A stretch of DNA of 64,000 bases from Dyella japonica A8. Lineage in GTDB: Bacteria; Pseudomonadota; Gammaproteobacteria; Xanthomonadales; Rhodanobacteraceae. The stretch is from positions 930,001 through 994,000 of the forward strand of contig NZ_CP008884.1 of assembly GCF_000725385.1 (NCBI RefSeq), written 5' to 3'. Shown here piece by piece: positions 57,215-64,000 of this stretch. A program made the position numbers and the translations under genes. Every line of letters begins with the position of its first letter. Positions within the stretch are counted from its first letter, which is position 1. The notes beneath the pieces were generated by a model. The model saw only the letters and a list, made by a program, of their open reading frames with translations. It did no database searches and was not told the origin of the DNA.

Positions 57215-57299
57215 CTGTGGGAGCGCACCCTGTGCGCGACAAGCCAACGGAGCGGTAATCACGAGACACCCCCGTCGCGCACAGGGTGCGCTCCCACAG
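57215..57299. repeat. GCACCC palindrome, family C (copy 2)
   Basis: Arms from CTGTGGGAGCGCACCCTGTG (57215-) to the inverted arm ending at 57299, centre ACGGAGCGGTAATCACGAG. Almost identical to 10804-10888. It lies between two convergent genes (LysR regulator and LysE exporter), where it could also act as a bidirectional terminator. Confidence 0.9.
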
Positions 57300-57309
57300 G
57301 GTTCGAGGG

Positions 57310-57945
57310 TCAATGCCGGCCTTGCAGCGCCAGCTTCACCCCAAACCCCAGCAACACCGTGCCGCACACGCGATCCATCCACTGGCCGAAACGCGGACGC
57401 GTCGTCAGCAGCCGATGGATGTGCCCGCCGAGCAGCGCCAACACCATCGACCACATTGTGCCAGTGCCGATGAAGCTCAGACCAAGCACCAGCAGGCCGA
57501 GCTGCGGATGCGCCGCCTGCATGGACACGAACTGCGGCAGGAAGGCGAGGAAAAACAGTGCCACCTTGGGATTGAGCACATTGGTCAGCATGCCTTGCCG
57601 GAACGCCGCTGCCAGGCCCATGCCGCGCGTTACCGTCGGCTGGCGTGCTCCGCTGCGCGCCACCAGCATGCGCAGGCCGATCCACACCAGATAGGCCGCA
57701 CCCAGGTACTTCAGCACGGAAAAGGCGAGGGCAGAGGTCATGAGGATCGCGGAAATGCCCAGCACCGCCGCCAGCGTGTGCACGATGCAACCGGCATTGA
57801 TGCCCAGCGCGGCAGCCATGCCGACGCCACGGCCTTCGCGGCCGCTGCGCGTGAGGATGTAGAACGTATCCAGCCCCGGCGTCAGGTTCAGCGCGATGCA
57901 GGCGAGCAGGAAGGCGTCGAAATGCAGGATGCCAAGCGTGTTCAT
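57310..57945 (-). CDS. LysE/RhtB-family amino-acid exporter
   Basis: 211 aa from ATG 57945. Six membrane helices. Family motifs: LNLTPGLDTFYILTRSGREGRGVGMAAALGINAGCIVHTLAA (about 15-57), VLKYLGAAYLVWIGLRML, and GMLTNVLNPKVALFFLAFLPQFV. Substrates are usually basic amino acids, homoserine or threonine; here unknown. A longer in-frame start adds residues unlike the family. Confidence 0.94.
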   Translation of the reverse strand: MNTLGILHFDAFLLACIALNLTPGLDTFYILTRSGREGRGVGMAAALGINAGCIVHTLAAVLGISAILMTSALAFSVLKYLGAAYLVWIGLRMLVARSGARQPTVTRGMGLAAAFRQGMLTNVLNPKVALFFLAFLPQFVSMQAAHPQLGLLVLGLSFIGTGTMWSMVLALLGGHIHRLLTTRPRFGQWMDRVCGTVLLGFGVKLALQGRH

Positions 57946-57967
57946 GCAGTAAGGCCGAAGGGTTGCA

Positions 57968-58735
57968 TCAAGGGGGTGTGGCCACGAGTTTGAGCGGGCT
58001 GTCCAGCGCGATGGGGACGTCGGCAAAGGTGGTTGGGACGTTCCTATCGTCGGGCGAAATGGACCGCGGCGAATCGGAGGCCCTTCTGAGCTCCTCGTAG
58101 GCGCCGCTTCCCCCGATCTCGTTCAAGCTAAAGCTGACAGGAATGCGCACGTGTGTCGCGACGGGGCGTCCGTCTACCTGTTCCGGCATGACGTGCGTCT
58201 GGGAGAAGGCGCGCATGGTGGCGTCGTAAAAGGATTTGCCGGCTCTGCCGCCTGTCGTTTCGGCTTCCACCACGTGGATATCGGTATAGGTGCCGGCTGC
58301 AGTTACCGTGGCGGCAATGGTGACCTGTGCCTGGGTGCGGGCTTGAATCATTCCCTTGGGATAGTGCGGATAGGCATCAAAGGCCGGGCCCGGGCCATGC
58401 GAGACGTAGTGAAGCCTCAAGGAGAACTTTCCAGCATCCTCGTGCTTCTGCGCGCGCAACATGACGTAAGTGAGCGAGCTAGTCGCTACGCCATTGATGG
58501 TCGCCGGAACGAAACGCAAGGGTTTGACGGTCTGGATGGCGAGTGCTTCCAGCTGCGGTAGGGCTCCCGTGCCGAGCAACTCCGCCTGTGCCACCTGCCC
58601 GGTGGCATCGACGTGGGTGGCCACGACGATGAAAGGGTAAACATCTTCCCAGCCATCACTCGTCGCCTCCTTTCCGAGCAAGGCCGAGGGCAGGACCATC
58701 AACAACGTTGCGGCACACCACGACAGCATCTTCAT
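57968..58735 (-). CDS. Secreted TonB-like domain protein
   Basis: 255 aa from ATG 58735 (GGAAGGAAG just upstream, equally usable by ATG 58729). Signal peptide MLSWCAATLLMVLPSALLG. Two imperfect TonB-C-like units: IVVATHVDATGQVAQAELLGTG...LEALAIQTVKPLRFVPATINGVATSS, and QVTIAATVTAAGTYTDIHVVEAETTGGRAG...MRAFSQTHVMPEQVDGRPVATHVRIPVSF. No transmembrane TonB N-terminus or Pro/Lys linker, so it is not a normal energy transducer. Function unknown; compare the lipoprotein at 30953. Confidence 0.8.
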   Translation of the reverse strand: MKMLSWCAATLLMVLPSALLGKEATSDGWEDVYPFIVVATHVDATGQVAQAELLGTGALPQLEALAIQTVKPLRFVPATINGVATSSLTYVMLRAQKHEDAGKFSLRLHYVSHGPGPAFDAYPHYPKGMIQARTQAQVTIAATVTAAGTYTDIHVVEAETTGGRAGKSFYDATMRAFSQTHVMPEQVDGRPVATHVRIPVSFSLNEIGGSGAYEELRRASDSPRSISPDDRNVPTTFADVPIALDSPLKLVATPP

Positions 58736-58798
58736 CTTCCTTCCCCCCAAGCAAGAATGACGGATGACTACGACAAGGCTGCTTGAACTACCGACGCA

Positions 58799-59392
58799 TC
58801 AATTCGCGTCGCGATGCTTCCCCCGATACGGCGTGAACAGCGCGCGGATGCGCACCATGTCGGCATCCGGATCATCGGTGGCACGCACTACCGGGCCAAA
58901 GGTAAACGTCTTGGACGGGTAGTCGAGGAACAAGGTCTGGATCGGCACGTTGGCATCGTGCGCGATGCGCAGGAAGCCCGACTTCCAGTTCTTCACCTTC
59001 TTGCGCGTGCCCTCGGGCGTGATGCCCAGCCACATGCGGTCCTTGTCGCGGAACCGCTGCACCATCTGGTCCACCACGTTGAGCGCCGCGCTGCGGTTGA
59101 TCGGGATCATGCCGATGGGGCGCAGGATGAGGCCCAGCGGCCCGTCCAGCACCTCGCGCTTGATCATGATGTTGATGTCCACGCCAAGGCCGATCTTCAT
59201 CAGCAGGCCGTAGTAGCCATCCCAATACGACGAATGCGGGGCGCCGATGATGATCAGCTTGGGCTCGTTCGGCAGCTGGCCGATGAGCTTCCAGCCGGAC
59301 AGGCGCAGCAGGCAGCGCGCGAACCACGGCCAGAATCTGCTGTTGAGCTTGGGTGCTTCGGGTGGGGCAGGGGGGAGCATCGGCGTGCTCAT
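58799..59392 (-). CDS. 1-acylglycerol-3-phosphate acyltransferase-like (PlsC family)
   Basis: 197 aa. HX4D-type motif GAPHSSYWDGYYGL (HSSYWD), MIKREVLDGPLGLILRPIGMIPINRSA, and the substrate motif TPEGTRKKVKNWKSGFLRIA match small LPLAT enzymes that use acyl-ACP or acyl-CoA; PlsC itself is larger. The N-terminus has one hydrophobic segment (WPWFARCLLRLSGWKLIG). Its ATG overlaps the arfB stop by 4 bases, so it is probably translated from the same message. Confidence 0.88.
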   Translation of the reverse strand: MSTPMLPPAPPEAPKLNSRFWPWFARCLLRLSGWKLIGQLPNEPKLIIIGAPHSSYWDGYYGLLMKIGLGVDINIMIKREVLDGPLGLILRPIGMIPINRSAALNVVDQMVQRFRDKDRMWLGITPEGTRKKVKNWKSGFLRIAHDANVPIQTLFLDYPSKTFTFGPVVRATDDPDADMVRIRALFTPYRGKHRDAN

Positions 59393-59811
59393 TCGCGACT
59401 CCAGTCACGCGACCGTGTTTGCTTGATCTTGCCGCGCTGTTGCTTGCCGGCGAGGCGCCGTTCCTGCGAGCCGCGGGTGGGTTTGGTGGCAATGCGTGCC
59501 TTGGGTACGACCAGCGCGGCGCGGATGATCTCGACCAGCCGCTCGCGGGCGTCCTCGCGGTTGCGGCCCTGGTCGCGGAAGCGCCGTGCCTGGATCACCA
59601 GCACGCCTTCGTCGGTCAGGCGGCGGTCGCGCCGGGCCAGCAGGCGTGCGCGCAGCGGTTCAGGCAGGGAAGGCGAGCGCGCCACGTCGAAACGCAGCTC
59701 GACGGCGCTTTCGGTGCGGTTGACGTGCTGTCCGCCGGGGCCGTCTGCGCGAAGGAAACGCTCAGTCAGCTCGGTCTCTGGCAGGACGATGGATCGGCTG
59801 ATGGTGAGCAT
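59389..59811 (-). CDS. arfB: Alternative ribosome-rescue factor ArfB (YaeJ)
   Basis: Hydrolyses peptidyl-tRNA on ribosomes stalled at mRNA ends. 140 aa from ATG 59811; an upstream extension has no family resemblance. GGQ motif in LRADGPGGQHVNRTES (about 20-35), with the basic C-terminal tail AGKQQRGKIKQTRSRDW that enters the empty mRNA channel. Confidence 0.95.
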   Translation of the reverse strand: MLTISRSIVLPETELTERFLRADGPGGQHVNRTESAVELRFDVARSPSLPEPLRARLLARRDRRLTDEGVLVIQARRFRDQGRNREDARERLVEIIRAALVVPKARIATKPTRGSQERRLAGKQQRGKIKQTRSRDWSRE

Positions 59812-59860
59812 GGCGCGAAGTTTAACGGGCGCGCATGACGCGCCGCCACGACGCAGCGCA

Positions 59861-60571
59861 TCAGAGTTCGGGAAGCGACCAGCCGAAACGTTCGAGCAAG
59901 CCCTGGTAGGCCGCATCCAGGGGGGCTTCCAGCCGCATCGGCTCACCCGTGAGGGGGTGGGCAAAGCTCAGTCGCCAGGCGTGCAACAGCATGCGGTGGC
60001 AGCTGAAGTACTGCTTGTACAGGCGGTTGTGGTCGCCACGGCCGTGCTGGCAGTCGCCGATGATGGGGTGGTGGACGTGCGCCATATGCTTGCGGATCTG
60101 GCGGAACCGGCCGGTGTGCGGCTCAGCCAGCACCAGCGCGTAGCGCTGCTGGGGGTAGCGGCCGAGCGCGATGGGCACTTCCACCGTGGCCAGCCGGCGA
60201 TAGCTGGTGCTCGCCTCGCGCCGCGGACCCGTTTCGCGCGAGCCGGGCAGGGCATAGTCGATCAACGCTTCTTCCGGCTCCGGCCAGCCGCGCACCACGG
60301 CCAGGTACTGCTTGTGCACGTCGCGTCCCATGAACTGCTCGCCGAGTGCGGCAGCGATCTCGGAAGAGCGGGCCACCAGCAATACGCCGCTGGTGGCGCG
60401 ATCGAGCCGGTGGGCGAGATAGGTGATGCCGCCCACTTGTTCGCGCAGCAGGTCGATGAGGAATTCCTCGGCGTTGCCGACCATCTTGGAGCGATGCACG
60501 GCGAGGCCCGCAGGCTTGTTCACCGCGATGAGGGCGTCGTCTTGGTAGAGGATTTCGAGCATCTGGGACAT
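59861..60571 (-). CDS. truC: tRNA pseudouridine(65) synthase TruC-like (RluA family)
   Basis: 236 aa. Catalytic motif YLAHRLDRATSGVLL (Asp at about 56), with KPAGLAVHRSK earlier and GRFRQIRKHMAHVHHPIIGDCQHG typical of RluA enzymes. No S4 domain, as in TruC (E. coli 260 aa). Assignment to TruC instead of another RluA member is by overall resemblance. A family-B repeat lies just upstream of its start, between it and ubiB. Confidence 0.9.
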   Translation of the reverse strand: MSQMLEILYQDDALIAVNKPAGLAVHRSKMVGNAEEFLIDLLREQVGGITYLAHRLDRATSGVLLVARSSEIAAALGEQFMGRDVHKQYLAVVRGWPEPEEALIDYALPGSRETGPRREASTSYRRLATVEVPIALGRYPQQRYALVLAEPHTGRFRQIRKHMAHVHHPIIGDCQHGRGDHNRLYKQYFSCHRMLLHAWRLSFAHPLTGEPMRLEAPLDAAYQGLLERFGWSLPEL

Positions 60572-60608
60572 CAGAAAGGGTAGGGGTGCCCGGAGAATTC
60601 AATAGAAC

Positions 60609-60732
60609 CGTCATCCCCGCGAAAGCGGGGATCCAGTGCCTTTCGCACTTATCTTTGAAGATAAAAAAAGTCGCTGGATGACCAGCCCTTCGGCTGTTGA
60701 AAGTACGCCTCCCGCTTTCGCGGGGATGACGG
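60609..60732. repeat. Family-B REP element (copy 2, inverted)
   Basis: Reverse complement of the element at 46029-46140: arms of CCCCGCGAAAGCGGGG type at both ends and the same inner GGTCATCCAGCGACTTT / AACAGCCGAAGGGCT sequence (here on the minus strand), with a slightly longer centre. The two copies match over their whole length. Confidence 0.9.
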
Positions 60733-60742
60733 CGAGGGCGAT

Positions 60743-62392
60743 TCAGCGGCGTGGCCAGCCCGCAGCAAACGCGATCAATCCAGCGACGCCAACGGCGGAG
60801 GCATGCCAAGCTCCATGCACGGGCGCCAGCGTCCACAACACCGCGCTGCCAACAAGCAGGCTGCTGCCCAGCAAACCAAACGACAGCGCACGCCGCGTGC
60901 GCTGCGCCTCCTCGCGCTGCTGTTCCAGCGCGCGCGGATCGCTGATCGCCTGCCGCTCGCCCTTGGCCACTTGCTGCAAGGCATTGCGCACCAGTTCCGG
61001 AAACTGCGGCGCGGCATGGAACCACTCCGGCAGATGCTTGCGCAGCTCGCGCAGCGTACGGCGCGGGCTATAGCGTTCACGAAGGATGCGCTTGAGTACC
61101 GGATGCGCCACCGCCCAGATATCGATCTGCGGATCGAGCATGCGGCCGACGCCTTCGATGTTGAGCAGGGTCTTCTGCAGCAGGATCAACTGCGGCTGCA
61201 GCGTGAGCTCGTAACGCCGTGCGGTCTGGAACAGCTTCACCACCAGCTCGGCCAGTGAAATCTGCGACAGCGGCCGGGTGAAGTAAGGCTCGCACACGGT
61301 ACGCACCGCGGCGGTGAGCTCGTCGATGCGCACTGTCGAAGGCATCCAGCCCGCGTCCACGTGCAACTGCGCGATGCGCGCGTAATCACGTTCGAACAGC
61401 GCGATGAAATTCTGCGCCAGCCAGTACTGGTCCTGTTCCGGCAGCGAGCCCATGATGCCGAAATCCAGCGCGATGAAGCGCGCATCGTTCGGTCGCGAGG
61501 TGTCCACCCAGATATTGCCGGGGTGCGCATCGGCGTGGAAGAAGTTGTCGCGGAACACCTGCTCGTAGAACAGCCGCACGCCCTTCACCGCGAGCGCCTT
61601 GCGGTCGATGCCGGCGGCATCGATGGAGGCGATGTCGTCGCAGCTCACGCCGTAGACACGCTCCAGCGTCAGCACGCGTGCACTGGTGAGATCCCAATGC
61701 ACCATCGGCACATAGAGGTCTTCACCGCTTTCGAAATTGCGGCGAAGCAGGCTGGCACTGGCGCCTTCGCGCTGCAGATCCAGCTCGTTCTCCAACATCT
61801 TCTCGACTTCGGCGACGACGTCGAGTGGGCGGATCTTGTCCGCATTGGGATGCCAGCGCTGCGCCAGTTCGCCCAGCGAGCGCAGCAACTTCACGTCGCG
61901 CTCGATCTGCTGGTCGATACCAGGGCGCAATACCTTGACCACCACCGCGTTGCCGTCCTGCAGCGTGGCGGCGTGCACCTGCGCAATGGAGGCGGAAGCC
62001 AGCGGCGTTTCGTCGAAGCTGGTGTACAGCGAGGTGATTGGCGCCTTCAGTTCCTGCTCGATGATGGCGCGCGCTTCCGCGCCCGGGAACGGCGGCACCT
62101 GGTCCTGCAACTGCGCCAGTTCGTCGGCGATGTCCGCCGGCACCAGGTCGCGGCGCGTGGACAGCACCTGGCCGGCCTTGACGAAGATGGGCCCGAGTTC
62201 GGTGAGCGCCAGACGCAGACGCGCCCCCCGCGAGAGGTTCGTCACATCGGTGCGCGGGCGCGCCACGAACGGGCGCACCAGCTTCAGCGGACGAAACAGG
62301 TGCGCGGCATCGACCAGTTCGTCGAGGCGATACGCCAGCAACACGGACGCCACGCGCATCACGCGCGGCACGACCTTCAGCGGTGTTCTCAC
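60743..62392 (-). CDS. ubiB: Ubiquinone biosynthesis protein UbiB (ABC1/ADCK atypical kinase)
   Basis: 549 aa (E. coli 546). Atypical kinase/ATPase that helps extract or organise lipid ubiquinone intermediates. The KxGQ motif [16 protein letters not shown] (about 70-85), the Ala-rich nucleotide loop [38 protein letters not shown] and [10 protein letters not shown] are intact. Two C-terminal membrane helices (about 495-545). Stop/start overlap of 4 bases with ubiJ. Confidence 0.97.
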   Translation of the reverse strand: MRTPLKVVPRVMRVASVLLAYRLDELVDAAHLFRPLKLVRPFVARPRTDVTNLSRGARLRLALTELGPIFVKAGQVLSTRRDLVPADIADELAQLQDQVPPFPGAEARAIIEQELKAPITSLYTSFDETPLASASIAQVHAATLQDGNAVVVKVLRPGIDQQIERDVKLLRSLGELAQRWHPNADKIRPLDVVAEVEKMLENELDLQREGASASLLRRNFESGEDLYVPMVHWDLTSARVLTLERVYGVSCDDIASIDAAGIDRKALAVKGVRLFYEQVFRDNFFHADAHPGNIWVDTSRPNDARFIALDFGIMGSLPEQDQYWLAQNFIALFERDYARIAQLHVDAGWMPSTVRIDELTAAVRTVCEPYFTRPLSQISLAELVVKLFQTARRYELTLQPQLILLQKTLLNIEGVGRMLDPQIDIWAVAHPVLKRILRERYSPRRTLRELRKHLPEWFHAAPQFPELVRNALQQVAKGERQAISDPRALEQQREEAQRTRRALSFGLLGSSLLVGSAVLWTLAPVHGAWHASAVGVAGLIAFAAGWPRR

Positions 62393-63042
62393 GCGGCAGG
62401 CCCCTTCTTCAGGCGCTGCTCCAGCCGCCCAAGGCGTGCTTCCAGCCGGTCGGCGCGTTCGCGCAGGTCGTCCACGCCGTCGAGAAAACCTTCCACTTCA
62501 CCCGGCGCGGCCGCCACGCGCGCTTCGTCACGCAGCCAGTCGGCCGTGTCGGTGGCGAGATGACTGCCGGTTTCCTTCGCATGCGCCAGCCCCTTGCGCA
62601 CCGCCTTGGCGAGCGGCACCCCAAGCACATCGCCGAAGGTGCGCGCGAACGCCTCCTCGAAATCAGGCGCGAACTTGCTGGCGAGCTTCTCCAGGCGTCG
62701 GGCGAGGTCGGCATCACCGGCGATCTCCACCTTGCCCGGCGCCACGCCCTCGTCGTCGCGCTTCACCAGCATGGCAAGCAGGCTGCCCGGGGTGGCGGCG
62801 ACGCGCAGGTGGTTGTCGTCCTGCGCCGGGCCGACCTTCAGGCGGTCGCCTTCCACGGTGACCGACAACGCAAGCTCCGGCCCGCGCAGGTGCAATTGCA
62901 CACTGCGACCGTCGAGCGCGGACAGCCGGGTCTTGGTTTCCGGGTCGAGCGACAAGGTGTGGTTGAGCGCGGTTTCCAGCGCGCGGCCGGCGAGGGCGCG
63001 CAGCGGACGGGGGAGCAGTGACTGGAGGGATGGGGCGGTCAT
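62389..63042 (-). CDS. ubiJ: Ubiquinone biosynthesis protein UbiJ
   Basis: 217 aa from ATG 63042 (E. coli 201). N-terminal SCP2-type lipid-binding domain (about 20-115: [75 protein letters not shown]) and C-terminal coiled coil ([23 protein letters not shown]) that binds UbiK. It precedes ubiB. ubiE, often the first gene of the ubiE-J-B operon, is not next to it. The frame continues upstream into Pro/His-rich sequence that is not coding-like. Confidence 0.95.
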   Translation of the reverse strand: MTAPSLQSLLPRPLRALAGRALETALNHTLSLDPETKTRLSALDGRSVQLHLRGPELALSVTVEGDRLKVGPAQDDNHLRVAATPGSLLAMLVKRDDEGVAPGKVEIAGDADLARRLEKLASKFAPDFEEAFARTFGDVLGVPLAKAVRKGLAHAKETGSHLATDTADWLRDEARVAAAPGEVEGFLDGVDDLRERADRLEARLGRLEQRLKKGPAA

Positions 63043-63286
63043 TGGGAGATTGTAGCCGCTCGCGTTGTGGGGTCGGTGTGGGGATGGGGTGTGAGCGGAT
63101 GTTTGAAGGGATGGGCGGGAGCGCGTGGGCATGGGTCGATGTGGCGCGCGGTTTTCGCGTGGATCGTTTTGCACCCTCCCTTTATTGGGCTGCGCGGGGA
63201 GCGGCCGTGTATGGCTGAGGTTTTGAGGAGCAGGGGGAAGGTCGGGGGAGAGGGGGCAGCCTTGCCTCACCGCTTCGTTCTTTAGC

Positions 63287-63339
63287 CGTCATCCCGGCGC
63301 CACACAGGGACTAGCTTCGCGTCGCAGGCCGGGATCCAG
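63287..63339. repeat. REP palindrome interrupted by about 23 bases
   Basis: CGTCATCCCGGCGC and GCAGGCCGGGATCCAG are the halves of a normal REP, separated by CACACAGGGACTAGCTTCGC and GTC. The insert looks like foreign loop sequence in an otherwise family-A-like element. Confidence 0.7.
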
Positions 63340-63418
63340 AGCCTCGGTGTTTGGTTTTAGCGATACGGCGACTTGGCTCGCCTGCCGCGGGCTTCCGTCC
63401 TCCTGCCGGAGGTCGGGT

Positions 63419-63460
63419 CACTTTTCTTTGCTTGCCCAAAGAAAAGTAACCCAAAGAAAG
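63419..63460. repeat. ACTTTTC palindrome, family D (copy 2)
   Basis: ACTTTTCTTTG - CTTGCC - CAAAGAAAAGT followed by AACCCAAAGAAAG; the match to 10562-10606 is close. Confidence 0.8.
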
Positions 63461-63634
63461 GGCCCCCCGGATGACGCGCCTTCCGGGCCTACGGCCCTCC
63501 AGGTGCGCGGTCGGGTTCCGGGCTTTTCGACGGGGCATCCTGCCCCGACGAAAAGTGCCAGGGATCCCTCCCTGGCACCCCTGCGGGGCCTGATCTCCAC
63601 CCGCCCGCCGCGTCATACGGGGACCCGGGAGATC

Positions 63635-63725
63635 AAAAGCCAAAAGCCAAAAGCCAAAAGCCAAAAGCCAAAAGCCAAAGGCCAAAGGCCAAAGGCCAAA
63701 GGCCAAAGGCCAAAGGCCAAAGGCC
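63635..63725. repeat. Heptamer tandem array, 13 units
   Basis: Six perfect copies of AAAAGCC (63635-63676) run directly into seven perfect copies of AAAGGCC (63677-63725). Units differ by one base and are grouped in two blocks. One or two degenerate units occupy the equivalent place near 10932-10945. Confidence 0.97.
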
Positions 63726-63774
63726 AAAGCAAGAGCCCGAGCCGTCAGGGGGCATCCCAAGGTCGCGGGACCCT

Positions 63775-63858
63775 TGTGGGAGCGCACCCTGTGCGCGACA
63801 ACCTGACAGAGCGGGAATCGTGATGTGCCGCAGTCGCGCACAGGGTGCGCTCCCACAG
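63775..63858. repeat. GCACCC palindrome, family C (copy 3)
   Basis: Arms TGTGGGAGCGCACCCTGTGC (63775-) and its inverse ending at 63858; the centre ACAGAGCGGGAATCGTGAT is more diverged than in copies 1 and 2. Confidence 0.9.
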
Positions 63859-64000
63859 AAAAGAGAAAAGCGGGCGACCGTGCGGGTCTCATCGGCACTA
63901 AAGCGAGGCGCTGCTTTAAGTCCTCATCGCCATGGTGCGTTGCGAAGCGCTTGGAAGTATCCGCTGTGTGGAGGCGAAGGTTGCCAAGCAACAACTTGCC

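Larger units (their letters stand above)
63043..64000. other. 950-base terminal region of repeats, no gene seen
   Basis: After ubiJ there is no convincing coding sequence. A GC-rich stretch (63043-63285) is followed by an interrupted REP, then the inverted copy of the 10.7-11.05 kb composite repeat, which runs off the window end. Open frames on the minus strand here are produced by the heptamer array and by GC bias. Confidence 0.8.
63334..64000. repeat. Composite dispersed repeat, copy 2 (inverted and expanded)
   Basis: Contains, in reversed order and on the opposite strand relative to 10662-11052: module F (63334-63413), then about 215 extra bases (a family-D palindrome and two other hairpins), the heptamer array, the linker with GCATCCCAA, the C palindrome (63775-63858), and module E (63859-64000). 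It is cut by the window edge. Confidence 0.85.

Noticed and set aside
63635..63725. CRISPR-like array
   Set aside because: Units are 7 bases with no spacers; a simple tandem repeat.
63311..63994. Minus-strand frame with LAFGLWP repeats at the end of the window
   Set aside because: The repeats are just the heptamer array read in three frames (21 bases = 7 codons); no start site or family.

Overview
The window is GC-rich (about 66-68% by eye), densely coded chromosomal DNA of a gammaproteobacterium. I infer the order Xanthomonadales (Lysobacterales), most likely the family Rhodanobacteraceae (Dyella, Luteibacter, Rhodanobacter or a relative). The reasons are a xanthomonadin/aryl-polyene locus with a XanB2-type chorismatase, the def-fmt-rsmB / LysM-dprA-topA-tsaC neighbourhood, a complete atpIBEFHAGDC operon followed by glmU, GTG and TTG starts, and intergenic palindromes of the kinds common in that order. 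I see no prophage, insertion sequence, CRISPR array or replication origin. Almost all genes are core or housekeeping.

Layout. 0-10 kb: an end-truncated rsmB, fmt and def on the minus strand; on the plus strand a LysM protein, dprA, topA, tsaC and an AMP-dependent ligase that looks like the missing loading enzyme of the pigment cluster. 10.2-11.3 kb: repeats only. 11.3-22.7 kb: purD, small enzymes, an MFS-acyltransferase fusion, ampE-like, nudC, erpA, bactofilin, bfr/bfd (iron, with a Fur-box candidate), rppH, tRNA-Met and queD. 22.8-31 kb: a phasin and the ATP synthase operon. 31.6-33.9 kb: glmU and two small unknowns.

33.9-45 kb: a compact xanthomonadin/aryl-polyene-like cluster. A chorismatase faces an eight-gene plus-strand operon (ACP, membrane protein, two hotdog dehydratases, acyltransferase, LolA-like protein, MMPL exporter, ketoreductase). 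This converges on a three-gene minus-strand operon (ketosynthase, chain-length factor, glycosyltransferase); a DUF218 protein and hemF follow. The likely scheme is: the chorismatase makes hydroxybenzoate, the remote ligase loads it on the ACP, the type II FAS/PKS enzymes extend it to a polyene, and the acyl- and glycosyltransferase, LolA-like and MMPL proteins attach and export it. No halogenase, methyltransferase, ammonia lyase or second ACP is visible here.

46-63 kb: a secreted beta-helix-like repeat protein, gpmA, PII, ubiK, comM, a cation/proton antiporter with an unusual leader (promoter, strong hairpin, proline-rich upstream ORF), the glyoxylate operon aceBA with a divergent LysR regulator, a LysE exporter, a TonB-like protein, an acyltransferase, arfB, truC, ubiB and ubiJ. 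The last 950 bases are repeats.

The most unusual non-coding signals are: four families of dispersed palindromes; a composite repeat near 10.7-11.05 kb that returns inverted at 63.3-64.0 kb with a 13-unit heptamer array; repeated small hairpins between atp genes; and the antiporter leader. Long open frames opposite topA, the atp genes and others are shadows of the GC-rich coding sequence.
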